22,090 nt of DNA, from positions 1 to 22,090 of the IMG/VR virus record IMGVR_UViG_3300049595_000581; one strand, 5' to 3'. The notes under the pieces are model-generated. The model made no database searches and was not told the origin of the DNA. It saw only the letters and a program-made list of their open reading frames with translations. The DNA comes from a virus. How positions within the stretch are numbered: position 1 is the first letter of the stretch; every line of letters begins with the position of its first letter. The position numbers and the translations under genes are program-made. This document shows, in pieces, positions 6,297-13,753 of the stretch.

Positions 6297-7802
6297 ATGC
6301 TGAACCTTTTGAACCCTAACGTCCGTAGACAGATCATCGACGAATCCAAGGCAAGCGAGAACGTCGAGCGCAAGAAGGTGAGCTTCGGACAGTTCGAGAT
6401 CTTCAAGGACCGGATCCTCCAGCAGGTGAAGGCTTACCTCGAGGGGTTCTATTCGAAAGACACCATCCAGAACACGCCGATCGTAAGCTCGGTCAACCTG
6501 GCTCGCCGGATCGTGAAGAAGGAGGCTAGCCTATACCGGAAGGCCCCTGTCCGCGAGTTCTACGGGCTCAGCGAAGAGCAGGAGATGGTCGTCCGTCAGG
6601 TGTATGCGGATCTCAAGATCGACACGGTCATGATGAAAGCCAACGAATACTTCAAGCTTCAAGACCAGACGCACCTATACCTGATCCCTCGGGCCGGCAA
6701 GCTGAAGCTCCAGGCCTTGCTCGCCCATAACATCGACGTGGTTCCATCGTCCCAGGATCAGGAGGAAGGCGAGGTTTATTGCATCAACGGATTCGACCGT
6801 AACCTGGCAAACGTCAAGGTGACCGAAGACGGCGACAGCATGAACGAGCTGATCGCTGACGAGGACGACTACCAGGCAGGGATGAAGGCGATCGCGGTCT
6901 GGTCGCCTGTGTTCAATTTCGTCATGGATGAGCAGGGTAACATCATGCCATCCGAGAGCTACGAGAACCCGATCGGTGGGGTCGTTCCGTTCGTGGACAT
7001 CAACGGTGGCAAGGACGGCGAGTACTGGGTCCGCTCTGGCGCGGCTCTGACCGACTTTACCATTCAGTTCAACGCAGGTCTGACCGACCTTGGGAACGTG
7101 GTCAGGATGCAGGGATTCGGCCAGGCATGGCTCAAGGCTCCCTCTAACCTGATCCCGAATAACATCCAGATCGGGACTAACTTCGTCCTGCGCTTGCCGA
7201 TTGATCCGAATAACCCTGTCGAGACAGATTTCGGATATGCTAACGCGAACCCTGATCTGCAAGGCTCGCTGTCCTACCTCGAGGGCCTCCTCTCTAGCTT
7301 CCTGACCAGCCGTGGCGTTGATCCGAAGGTGGTCAATGCGAAGATGGACTCGGTGAAGTATAGCTCGGGATTCGAGCGCCTCCTGGCCATGGTCGAGCAG
7401 TTCGAGGCCAGCGAGTCCGACATCGCAGCATTCAAGGACGCAGAACAAAAGCTGTTCAAGATCATCGTGGCTTATCTGAACACCTACGGAGGAACTAGCG
7501 TTCTCCCGGGCTACCGTGTCGCTCCGATCTCTGAAGACGCCTTTATGAGCATCACCTTCAAGAAGCCTTCAAGCGTGGTATCCGAAGCCGAGAAGCTCCA
7601 GAACATCCAACAGCGCAAGGAGATGGGCCTGATCACTCAGGTCGAAGCCATCGCCTTGGACCGCGAGATCGAGCTCGAAGACGCGCAGGAAGTCTATCAG
7701 CGAATCCAGGAAGAGTCTGGTCGGGAGATCGAAAGAATCATGCCAACTCAAGCCCCACCTGCGGCCGATGTTGAGGACGATAAAGAAGAAATAAATGGCT
7801 GA
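6297..7802 (+). CDS. portal protein
   Basis: A 501-residue protein directly after the large terminase, of normal portal length and position. Visible features are an N-terminal SVNLARRIVKKEASLYRK segment typical of portal wing regions, mixed alpha/beta middle parts, a long helix-rich part before the end, and an acidic C-terminal tail (EDDKEE). As a dodecamer it would form the DNA entry vertex, bind the terminase during packaging and the connector afterwards. ATG 6297 follows a GGAG SD and the terminase stop after 1 nt. The end overlaps the next gene by 8 nt. The assignment rests on position, length and general pattern. Confidence 0.88.
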   Translation: MLNLLNPNVRRQIIDESKASENVERKKVSFGQFEIFKDRILQQVKAYLEGFYSKDTIQNTPIVSSVNLARRIVKKEASLYRKAPVREFYGLSEEQEMVVRQVYADLKIDTVMMKANEYFKLQDQTHLYLIPRAGKLKLQALLAHNIDVVPSSQDQEEGEVYCINGFDRNLANVKVTEDGDSMNELIADEDDYQAGMKAIAVWSPVFNFVMDEQGNIMPSESYENPIGGVVPFVDINGGKDGEYWVRSGAALTDFTIQFNAGLTDLGNVVRMQGFGQAWLKAPSNLIPNNIQIGTNFVLRLPIDPNNPVETDFGYANANPDLQGSLSYLEGLLSSFLTSRGVDPKVVNAKMDSVKYSSGFERLLAMVEQFEASESDIAAFKDAEQKLFKIIVAYLNTYGGTSVLPGYRVAPISEDAFMSITFKKPSSVVSEAEKLQNIQQRKEMGLITQVEAIALDREIELEDAQEVYQRIQEESGREIERIMPTQAPPAADVEDDKEEING

Positions 7803-8388
7803 ACCCGGGATCAAGCTCACGAAAAGCCGAGTCTCTCAGAAGCTCGACTTAAACGAGCTCACTGGCCGGGATATCTCATCCGATCCGGTTCTGGTCCGTA
7901 AGATCGCCCAGGGCGTGATCGACTACATGGTCGACCGGGCCAAGGAGGGGCGAGGGCTTGGCCGTAAGGATCTGAAGAGCCCTTACTCCAAAGCCTACGC
8001 GAACAGCCTTTCCTTCAAGGCCGCAGGCAAGAGCCGGAACCAAGTAAACATGACGCTCACTGGGGACATGCTTCGCTCGATCGACATCCTCGAGGAGGAC
8101 GGAGCATCGGTTGTGATCGGCATCGACGACGAGACGGACGCGCCTAAAGCCTACGGCCACCAGACCGGATTTGAAGGCCATCCGACGATCCCAAACGGGA
8201 AGTATAAGCGCCCGTTCTTCGGCGTGACAAGCGACGAGGTGAAGCGCGAGGTCTTGCCAAAGTTCAAGGCCGAGATCGACGCGAGCGCAGGCGCTAGGAC
8301 GATCAGCTCGCTCGAGAGCCAGGAGACCGCGATCTCGTTCATCCAGGGTCTTCGTAGGCTGGGCCAGCTATTCGAGGTTATTGAGTGA
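7795..8388 (+). CDS. virion morphogenesis protein (Mu gpG / HK97 gp10-like), copy 1
   Basis: A 197-residue protein with the family hallmarks: MTLTGDMLRSIDI in the middle, a VVIGID strand, a YGHQTG segment and KRPFFGVT before the C-terminal helix. The position between portal and scaffold matches gpG of phage Mu, a head/tail-joining morphogenesis protein. The next gene shows the same order of motifs, so the two appear to be diverged tandem copies. It overlaps the portal gene by 8 nt, and its stop overlaps the next start (GTGA). Confidence 0.65.
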   Translation: MAEPGIKLTKSRVSQKLDLNELTGRDISSDPVLVRKIAQGVIDYMVDRAKEGRGLGRKDLKSPYSKAYANSLSFKAAGKSRNQVNMTLTGDMLRSIDILEEDGASVVIGIDDETDAPKAYGHQTGFEGHPTIPNGKYKRPFFGVTSDEVKREVLPKFKAEIDASAGARTISSLESQETAISFIQGLRRLGQLFEVIE

Positions 8389-8918
8389 AGCTAAAGGTGA
8401 ACCAGAAAAGCATCGACAGGCTGGAGCAGGAAACCAAGGATCGGCTTAATCGAGTCCTTTCGAATCGCGAGATGCTAAATGAGGTCGGGACTCTGGCAAC
8501 TGAATTGCTCAGGTTCACATCTAGGAAGGGCACATCGCCAGAGACTGGCGAGAAGTTCAAGCCATTATCGAAAGGCTGGATCAATAAGCGCGATAAGATC
8601 GCCGAGTCCACTCGGCCTCACCAGGCCTATTCGAAGCGCAGGTCGAATCTAACTTTGACCGGGCAACTGATGGACGCGATCAACCATTCCGTGATCGGTA
8701 GAACGATCAGGATCACCATCGACGGGATTCATGAGCCCTACAAGATGAAGACGCGCAACGGACTCTCAACCGTTGGAAAGCGTATAAGAAACTCGGATCT
8801 GGCGCGATATGTCGCAGAGGCCGGGCGATCGTTTTTTGGGTTCAGTAGAGCTCTCGAGGAAAAGCTCCTGACTCAGGCGAAAAAGATTGTCATTCGCTAT
8901 ATCCGTCGTAATCTCTAA
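8385..8918 (+). CDS. virion morphogenesis protein-like, copy 2
   Basis: A 177-residue protein starting with GTG, overlapping the preceding stop by 4 nt. The layout resembles the preceding gene: a helical N-terminus, LTLTGQLMDAINHSV, a short beta segment (RTIRITI), a Tyr/Lys-rich loop, then RSFFGFS and a basic C-terminal helix. It is more basic than copy 1. It could be a second head-completion or tail-completion factor, or a minor capsid protein replacing the missing Mu gpF-like gene. The family call is by motif order only. Confidence 0.55.
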   Translation: MKLKVNQKSIDRLEQETKDRLNRVLSNREMLNEVGTLATELLRFTSRKGTSPETGEKFKPLSKGWINKRDKIAESTRPHQAYSKRRSNLTLTGQLMDAINHSVIGRTIRITIDGIHEPYKMKTRNGLSTVGKRIRNSDLARYVAEAGRSFFGFSRALEEKLLTQAKKIVIRYIRRNL

Positions 8919-8952
8919 CCAACACTTGAAAACCATAGGAGGATAATCAAGA

Positions 8953-9537
8953 ATGGAAGAAACGAACGTGGTCAGTGGCCACCAAGTCGAAGGCAGTGCC
9001 GGAAACAAGGACAGTTCGAGCGATAGCGTGAAGTATGAAACTTACTCACGAGCAATCGGGGAAATCAAAGCCCTGAAAGCAAAGCTGAATGAGTTTCAGG
9101 CTAAGGAACACGAGCGCGAGCAGACGGTGTTAGCAGAGCAGGGCAAGTATAAGGAAGCCCTGGAGGGTGCTTTGAAATCCAAGCGGGAAATCGAAGAGGC
9201 TCTCAAGGCCAAGGATGCAGCCTACGCTAGAACCATCTTCCAGAAGGAGGTTAAGCAATTAGCCCTCACCATGGGAGCGCGCAAGGAAGCCTTGGAGGAC
9301 ATCGTCAAGGTGGGCGACTGGTCCAGTGTTGAGATCGACGAAAGTTTCAATCTGAACACTGAACAGCTAAAGACCCAGCTTGCAAATCTGGCGAAGTCAA
9401 AGCCTTACTTCTTCACGACTGGAGCACAGAAGCCGGGTGATGTTCACTTATCGGCTGGGACGTTCTCTGGAGAGAAACCTGTGAAGGAACTCACCAAGGA
9501 CGAATTGATTGAGAAACTGAAAACCCTGAAACCATAA
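8953..9537 (+). CDS. capsid scaffolding protein
   Basis: A 194-residue highly charged protein just upstream of the major capsid gene. Residues about 30-95 are a Glu/Lys/Ala-rich coiled coil (EIKALKAKLNEFQAKEHERE and following), and the C-terminus is a short basic/hydrophobic helix (LTKDELIEKLKTLK) of the kind that contacts the capsid protein. This is the usual make-up of an internal scaffold that shapes the prohead and then leaves. No protease motif is seen here or nearby, so removal without cleavage, or by a protein elsewhere, is possible. The AGGAGG SD at about 8937 is strong, as expected for an abundant protein. Confidence 0.8.
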   Translation: MEETNVVSGHQVEGSAGNKDSSSDSVKYETYSRAIGEIKALKAKLNEFQAKEHEREQTVLAEQGKYKEALEGALKSKREIEEALKAKDAAYARTIFQKEVKQLALTMGARKEALEDIVKVGDWSSVEIDESFNLNTEQLKTQLANLAKSKPYFFTTGAQKPGDVHLSAGTFSGEKPVKELTKDELIEKLKTLKP

Positions 9538-9547
9538 AGGAAACATT

Positions 9548-10390
9548 ATGCCTGACGTCATTACTGGGAATACCCAACTAGTCGCAACCAAGAACGATCT
9601 AATCACTAGCCTCGTCCAGAAGGAACTCAAGTTCCGGGCGAAGCTCCTCGCATCTGTAACCGACCTTTCTAGCTACGCTGGCAAGGGCATGAAGTCTATC
9701 AGCTTCCCTAAGCTGTCTAGCTTCACCGTTGAAAACCGCGCTTCGGCTGTTCCTGGAACCATCCAGGCCCTGAGCGCTACCACCGACAAGCTCGACCTCA
9801 ACCTGAACGCTTACGTGTCTTGGTTGATCGACAGCTCCGACGAGATCCAGTCGTCCATGGACGTCCAGATCGAAAACGCTCTCCGCGCAGCTTCCGCTCA
9901 CGGTCGCTACGTTGACGAGCAGATCATCGCTGTCCTCGAAGCAGGCGCCGGACTCGACGTCGGAACCGCTCCTTTGACCGCTGACTTGATCCTGGATGCT
10001 CGCGAACAGCTCCTGAAGTCTTTCGCTGATCCTGCCGCTTGCGTTATGCTCATCGGTCCAGATCAGGAGAAGGCCATGCTCAAAATCGCCGAGTTCGTAC
10101 GCGCCGATTACTACGGCTCGTCCAACATTCCAAGCGGTCAGATCGGAACCGTGTACGGAATGCCCGTCATGGTTCACCAGGGCGTTGCCGCTGGCAAAGG
10201 CTACTGGTACAGCAAAGACGCTGTCGGTATCGCTTTCCAGAAGGCTCCTTCGATGGCTGAACAGCCTGCGATTGAGTACGGAACCAGCGCAAAGAAGGTC
10301 GCAATCGACCAGCTCTTCGGTGTTAAGGCTCTCCAGACTGGTGAGCTCGGCGCCGCTTCTGGCAAGTCGCCTCTCATCGTAAAGATCTAA
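9548..10390 (+). CDS. major capsid protein
   Basis: A 280-residue protein with the length and pattern of a compact HK97-fold capsid subunit. There is a helical N-arm (QKELKFRAKLLASVTD), a beta-rich E-loop region (KSISFPKLSSFTVENR), a long spine helix (MDVQIENALRAASAHGRYVD) and P-domain segments including CVMLIGPDQEKAML and IGTVYGMPVMVHQG. It follows the scaffold gene after 10 nt, with an AAAGGA SD. Five of its six Arg codons are CGC, and Ala is mostly GCT/GCA, while neighbours use many AGG/CGA codons. This is consistent with very high expression. No cleavable delta-domain is evident. Confidence 0.92.
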   Translation: MPDVITGNTQLVATKNDLITSLVQKELKFRAKLLASVTDLSSYAGKGMKSISFPKLSSFTVENRASAVPGTIQALSATTDKLDLNLNAYVSWLIDSSDEIQSSMDVQIENALRAASAHGRYVDEQIIAVLEAGAGLDVGTAPLTADLILDAREQLLKSFADPAACVMLIGPDQEKAMLKIAEFVRADYYGSSNIPSGQIGTVYGMPVMVHQGVAAGKGYWYSKDAVGIAFQKAPSMAEQPAIEYGTSAKKVAIDQLFGVKALQTGELGAASGKSPLIVKI

Positions 10391-10402
10391 TAAGCTAACG
10401 GA

Positions 10403-10624
10403 ATGGGACGGGATACGCTTCCGACAGCCATTCCGAACTTCATCACCGCCGGGAGCCCGATGGGCCTCCGGCGGTCGATGCTTATGAATAATGCCAGGAT
10501 GGGAGCCCATGTTCGTTATTTCGACATCGGGCAAGTCACGCTTAACGGACGCTTGGTCTGGATCGCGTGGTTCTACGAGGACTTCGATCCTCAGAAGGTT
10601 AAGGAACTGGAGGGGGCGAAATGA
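10403..10624 (+). CDS. small protein after major capsid, unknown (start uncertain)
   Basis: At most 73 residues. The C-terminal 45 residues (RYFDIGQVTLNGRLVWIAWFYEDF and after) look like a real protein with aromatic beta strands, and the stop overlaps the next start (ATGA). The N-terminal part is doubtful. ATG 10403 has almost no SD spacing. ATG 10460 has a GGGAG nearby but lies in the loop of a strong hairpin. ATG 10484 gives 46 residues. By position it could be a capsid accessory or connector protein; no family is recognised. Confidence 0.6.
   Translation: MGRDTLPTAIPNFITAGSPMGLRRSMLMNNARMGAHVRYFDIGQVTLNGRLVWIAWFYEDFDPQKVKELEGAK
10445..10475 (+). promoter_or_regulatory. strong stem-loop downstream of the major capsid gene
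   Basis: ACCGCCGGGAGCCC (10445-10458) faces GGGCCTCCGGCGGT (10462-10475) across a GAT loop: 12 Watson-Crick pairs, one G-T wobble and one A-C mismatch. No T run follows, so it is not a classic intrinsic terminator. It could protect or process the 3' end of capsid mRNA, attenuate downstream expression, or hide the start at 10460. It also overlaps the N-terminal coding part of the next ORF. Confidence 0.5.
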
Positions 10625-10893
10625 GTCTTCCAGGCTCTCAACAGGATAGGGAATACGGGAAGTTTCGCGAAGGCGAGGATGGAAAGCCAGCTATCGCGAT
10701 CATGCCAGCAGGCGACTCGCTGAACGTCGAGACCGCCGGGATCAAGTGGGATGAGATCATCACCACATTCCCAGCCACAAATATCGACGTGTTTACCTAC
10801 AAGCTCGGCGGCGTTACGGTTCAGACGGTAACGGTTACCTATGAATCATCAGCGAAGAAAACGCCCGTTAGCGTTGTGAAGGTGAGGCTATAA
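10621..10893 (+). CDS. hypothetical head-tail region protein (90 aa)
   Basis: A 90-residue protein with a polar N-terminus (residues 1-30, GSQQDREYGKF) and a beta-rich second half with repeated Val/Thr strands (TVQTVTVTYESS, VSVVKVRL), like a small beta-sandwich. It starts in the stop of the preceding gene (ATGA) and ends by sharing one base with the next start (TAATG). Similar small beta proteins in this region of other phages serve fibers or decoration, but the family is not recognised. Confidence 0.75.
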   Translation: MSLPGSQQDREYGKFREGEDGKPAIAIMPAGDSLNVETAGIKWDEIITTFPATNIDVFTYKLGGVTVQTVTVTYESSAKKTPVSVVKVRL

Positions 10894-11081
10894 TGCCTTG
10901 GAGATTCGACACACAACTGGGCGACCTAGTCTTCGTGATAAAGCCTGACGACGTGTCGGATCCTGCCAATGTTACACTTGGAGACTCTGGCGTCTCTGAC
11001 CTTGCCATTGATACTGGTGAGCGAACGAACGACAGCTCTACACTTGACCAGGGACAAAGAGTGATCGAGGTTAGTGGATAA
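10893..11081 (+). CDS. hypothetical small acidic protein (62 aa)
   Basis: A 62-residue acidic protein with many Asp residues (KPDDVSDP, DSGVSDLAIDTGERTNDSS). It is coupled on both sides by TAATG overlaps, which supports it being translated. There is no signal peptide, membrane segment or recognised motif. It sits in the run of small genes between the capsid and the fiber-like proteins. The tight overlaps make a real gene more likely than the composition alone would. Confidence 0.7.
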   Translation: MPWRFDTQLGDLVFVIKPDDVSDPANVTLGDSGVSDLAIDTGERTNDSSTLDQGQRVIEVSG

Positions 11082-11554
11082 TGGCTATCTTACGAGTTCC
11101 AAGGATTACGACCGCGCAGAGAGAGCCTCTAGTTCTGCTAGACGGCGAGATCGTCTTTGATACAGACAAAGGTAAATTTTACGGCGGTAACGGCGTAACG
11201 TCTGGAGGCGTCCCTGTCGGCGTCGGGATTCCAGACGGTGGCCTAGAGGGAGACCTTCTAATCAAGGCATCTTCCGTTGATTTCGACACGGAATGGCTAA
11301 GTCAGGACGAACTCAGTCAGAAGTGGAAGAGTGAGGCGATCACGCTGACAGAAGCCCACGTTTTAGAAAAGAAGTTCGCTCTCAGCTTCACTCCAAAAGC
11401 TCGCGAGGCTGTGCGATTCGTGCCGGATGGTGGGCCAGAACAGAGGCTCGGTGTTGACTACGAGGTATCAGGCAATGAGATACTGTGGAACGGTCTCACG
11501 CTTGATGGATTCCTCGAAATCGGTGAAACGATCCGGGTCGTCTATCCAGCGTAA
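11081..11554 (+). CDS. fiber/decoration protein with tropism-determinant-like N-terminus
   Basis: A 157-residue protein. Residues 5-45 (RITTAQREPLVLLDGEIVFD, then TDKGKFYGGNGVT) resemble the short N-terminal domain of the major tropism determinant and many fibers. A linker follows with the pattern EGDLLIKASSVDFDTEWLS, common in fiber stalks. Residues about 95-157 are a beta domain with LGVDYEVSGNEILWNGL and IGETIRVVY. The same C-terminal domain occurs in the next, larger gene. It probably forms trimers on the virion surface. It lies before the neck genes, so it may decorate the head or neck rather than the tail tip. Confidence 0.65.
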   Translation: MAILRVPRITTAQREPLVLLDGEIVFDTDKGKFYGGNGVTSGGVPVGVGIPDGGLEGDLLIKASSVDFDTEWLSQDELSQKWKSEAITLTEAHVLEKKFALSFTPKAREAVRFVPDGGPEQRLGVDYEVSGNEILWNGLTLDGFLEIGETIRVVYPA

Positions 11555-11587
11555 AGATCGCAACAAACAACAAAAGGATGGGAAATA

Positions 11588-13684
11588 ATGTCATCACCTA
11601 ACCAAATAAAGCAGAAGTATATCGCGAGAATTAACTCGCAGGGATACTACGTCGAACAGAATGGGGCGATCAAAGCCGTTAAAGCTGACGGAACCGAAGC
11701 CGATCTTCTGAAGCTCGACGGATCGGATCAGCCGATCCTGATGGGCCATGAAGTAGCCAAGAAATCCGAAGTCGATGCTGTATCGTCTGGCCTTGCTCAA
11801 GAGATTCTTGACCGTGCGGCTGGAGACCTGGCGAATCTCTCTAGGATCGAAGCTCTCGAGAATCTCTCGATCGCTCAAACGATCTATGTGTCTAAGAACG
11901 GTAACGACACCACCGGAACTGGTGGCCAACACAAGCCGTTTCTGACCCTGACCAAGGCTTTCGCCATGATCACTGACGCAAGCCCGAGCAAGCGTTACGT
12001 TGTCCGCGTTGCATCTGGTGCTTACTCTGAGGCATCTGTAGCGCTTCCGGCCAACGTGTTCGTGATCGGTGAGCAAAAAGAAACGGTGCGCATTACTGGC
12101 GCTGTGTCGATGGGAGCGTGGGCGCAGGATAACTCTGGATCGGACGACCGCTCCGGGTTCTCTATGGTCACTCTTTTGAGTGCCGCTAACTTTAACTGGT
12201 CAACTGCTAAGTCTCGCGCTGGTAAACTCTACATGAACGAAGTAGTTTTCGGATCTACTTTGAACCTGTACGGCTACGACAACGCTATCGCACAAGCTCA
12301 ATTCGATTCTTGCGTGATCTTCGGGGCCGTTACGATCAGCGGGATCAACGTGGGCGTTTTCTCGAACAACGTCTGTTACGGAAACGTGACGCTGAACCAG
12401 CATCCGAACGGTGGGATGGCTACAATCCTTAGCGCTTCTGGCGGTTACTGTGGCGGGACTGTTCGCCAGACTACCACTGTGAATGACTTCGGACGTCGCT
12501 GTTCTTCGTTCCTTCGGAGCTTCTTCTCCGAGAACCTGATCGTTGATGGCCCAAGCTCTTACGCTGACTGCGATCTCGACTCTCAGGGTAAAAACAGCAC
12601 TCAAAAGCTGAACGGCGGTCAGGTCGTCGCGATGACTCCTCGGATCAATCACGACATCCAGACTCAGATGATCACCCCGTTGAATACCAACTCACACAAC
12701 CTGGGAGACTGGGGTAAACAGTGGATGTTCCATTTTGCGTATGTTCACGGATCGTCTGGAACCGACCTTTACCTCTCTTCTTTAGACAGCTCCTATGACG
12801 CCGCCGGATCTTCCGCTGGTTACGCTGTTCACATCGAAGCCGATGGTTACGGTCTGAAGCCGAACGTAAACGGTGGAGACATCAATCTCACGACTGGCGC
12901 AGTCAGTGGTACTGGTGTTCGTGGTAAAATCAAGTTCGACGCTCGCGAAATCGACGCATCGAGCAAGAAGATCACGAATCTCGCAGATGGCTCTGCTTCT
13001 GCCGACGCAGTAAACAAGGGCCAGCTCGATGCTAGTTCTGTTGCTGATAAGGCATACTCTGACGCCGCTGTTCTGGTCGAGAAGACCAGGGCCGAAGGTG
13101 TTGAAGCTGGCCTCCAGTCCCAGATCACGACCGAGAAGGGTCGGATTGACGCGATCCTTGACGCCTCTCAGGCTGACAAAGACTCGTTTGCTGAGATCGT
13201 CGCTCTCATCAACTCTGTTGATCTCGAGAATGACAACGCTCTCGCAAGCGCCCTTCTGGCCGAGCAGACTGCCCGGGAGAACGCCGACAGCGCTCTAGAT
13301 GGTCGCCTCGATACAGCGGAAGGTGAGATCGATACGCTCCAGTCTGGACTGGCTCAGGAAATCCTGGATCGCTCCTCGGCTGATAGCGCTCTCGACTCTC
13401 GCGTGACCGCTCTCGAGACCGCTCCTCCTGCGATGATCGCTCACAAGATGAGCCCGATCACTGTCAGTGCATCGGAACTCGTGTCGATCGACTGTGATCA
13501 CGAAGCCAAGGCCATGAGCCTGCACGTGTTCGTCGGTCGTCTGGCCGTTCATGAGGGCGTGGACTACAATGTGAGCGTGGTCGGTGGAAAGACTCGGATC
13601 ACCTGGGCCGGAACCCTTGTGAACCCCACCGGGGTCGAGTCGATCGAGATCGGCGACCGGGTCTATATCTCCTACATGAGATAG
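11588..13684 (+). CDS. large fiber/spike-like protein, possible head fiber
   Basis: A 698-residue protein. The N-terminal anchor (1-95) includes SGLAQEILDR. Residues about 97-350 are a probable right-handed beta-helix starting with IYVSKNGNDTTGTGG and rich in Asn/Ser/Gly turns. KKITNLADGSASADAVNKGQ follows, a stalk motif of many fibers, then a coiled coil (about 480-630) with a second SGLAQEILDR. The C-terminal domain (about 635-698) has EGVDYNVS and IEIGDRVYISY, as in the preceding gene. Arg codons in the beta-helix core are nearly all CGC/CGT, as in the major capsid gene, so abundance is likely. Position between capsid and neck genes suggests a head or neck fiber. Enzymatic activity on polysaccharide is possible but not shown. 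Confidence 0.75.
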   Translation: MSSPNQIKQKYIARINSQGYYVEQNGAIKAVKADGTEADLLKLDGSDQPILMGHEVAKKSEVDAVSSGLAQEILDRAAGDLANLSRIEALENLSIAQTIYVSKNGNDTTGTGGQHKPFLTLTKAFAMITDASPSKRYVVRVASGAYSEASVALPANVFVIGEQKETVRITGAVSMGAWAQDNSGSDDRSGFSMVTLLSAANFNWSTAKSRAGKLYMNEVVFGSTLNLYGYDNAIAQAQFDSCVIFGAVTISGINVGVFSNNVCYGNVTLNQHPNGGMATILSASGGYCGGTVRQTTTVNDFGRRCSSFLRSFFSENLIVDGPSSYADCDLDSQGKNSTQKLNGGQVVAMTPRINHDIQTQMITPLNTNSHNLGDWGKQWMFHFAYVHGSSGTDLYLSSLDSSYDAAGSSAGYAVHIEADGYGLKPNVNGGDINLTTGAVSGTGVRGKIKFDAREIDASSKKITNLADGSASADAVNKGQLDASSVADKAYSDAAVLVEKTRAEGVEAGLQSQITTEKGRIDAILDASQADKDSFAEIVALINSVDLENDNALASALLAEQTARENADSALDGRLDTAEGEIDTLQSGLAQEILDRSSADSALDSRVTALETAPPAMIAHKMSPITVSASELVSIDCDHEAKAMSLHVFVGRLAVHEGVDYNVSVVGGKTRITWAGTLVNPTGVESIEIGDRVYISYMR

Positions 13685-13703
13685 TTATAGGTTGAAACTG
13701 GTG

Positions 13704-13732
13704 GCCCCTTCGGTACGATGTGCTGGAGGGGC
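13704..13732 (+). promoter_or_regulatory. stem-loop in the gap before the connector gene
   Basis: GCCCCTTC (13704-13711) pairs with GGAGGGGC (13725-13732), 8 bp with one G-T pair and a 13-nt loop. It fills most of the 69-nt gap between the large fiber gene and the next start and is not followed by T residues. It may be an RNA processing or attenuation element; it also covers a spurious upstream ATG (13718) for the next gene. Confidence 0.35.
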
Positions 13733-13753
13733 ACACTTCAAAAGGGGTTAAGG

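Noticed and set aside
6675-7448. 257-codon - strand ORF opposite the portal gene
   Set aside because: Antisense shadow; composition rich in Val, Leu, His and Asp with no motif, and the + strand gene fits the module order.
9599-10534. 311-codon ORF on the - strand, longer than the capsid gene opposite
   Set aside because: It is fully antisense to a convincing major capsid gene, has no SD or family pattern, and reads as low-complexity Leu/Val/Asp text typical of the complement of GC-rich codons.
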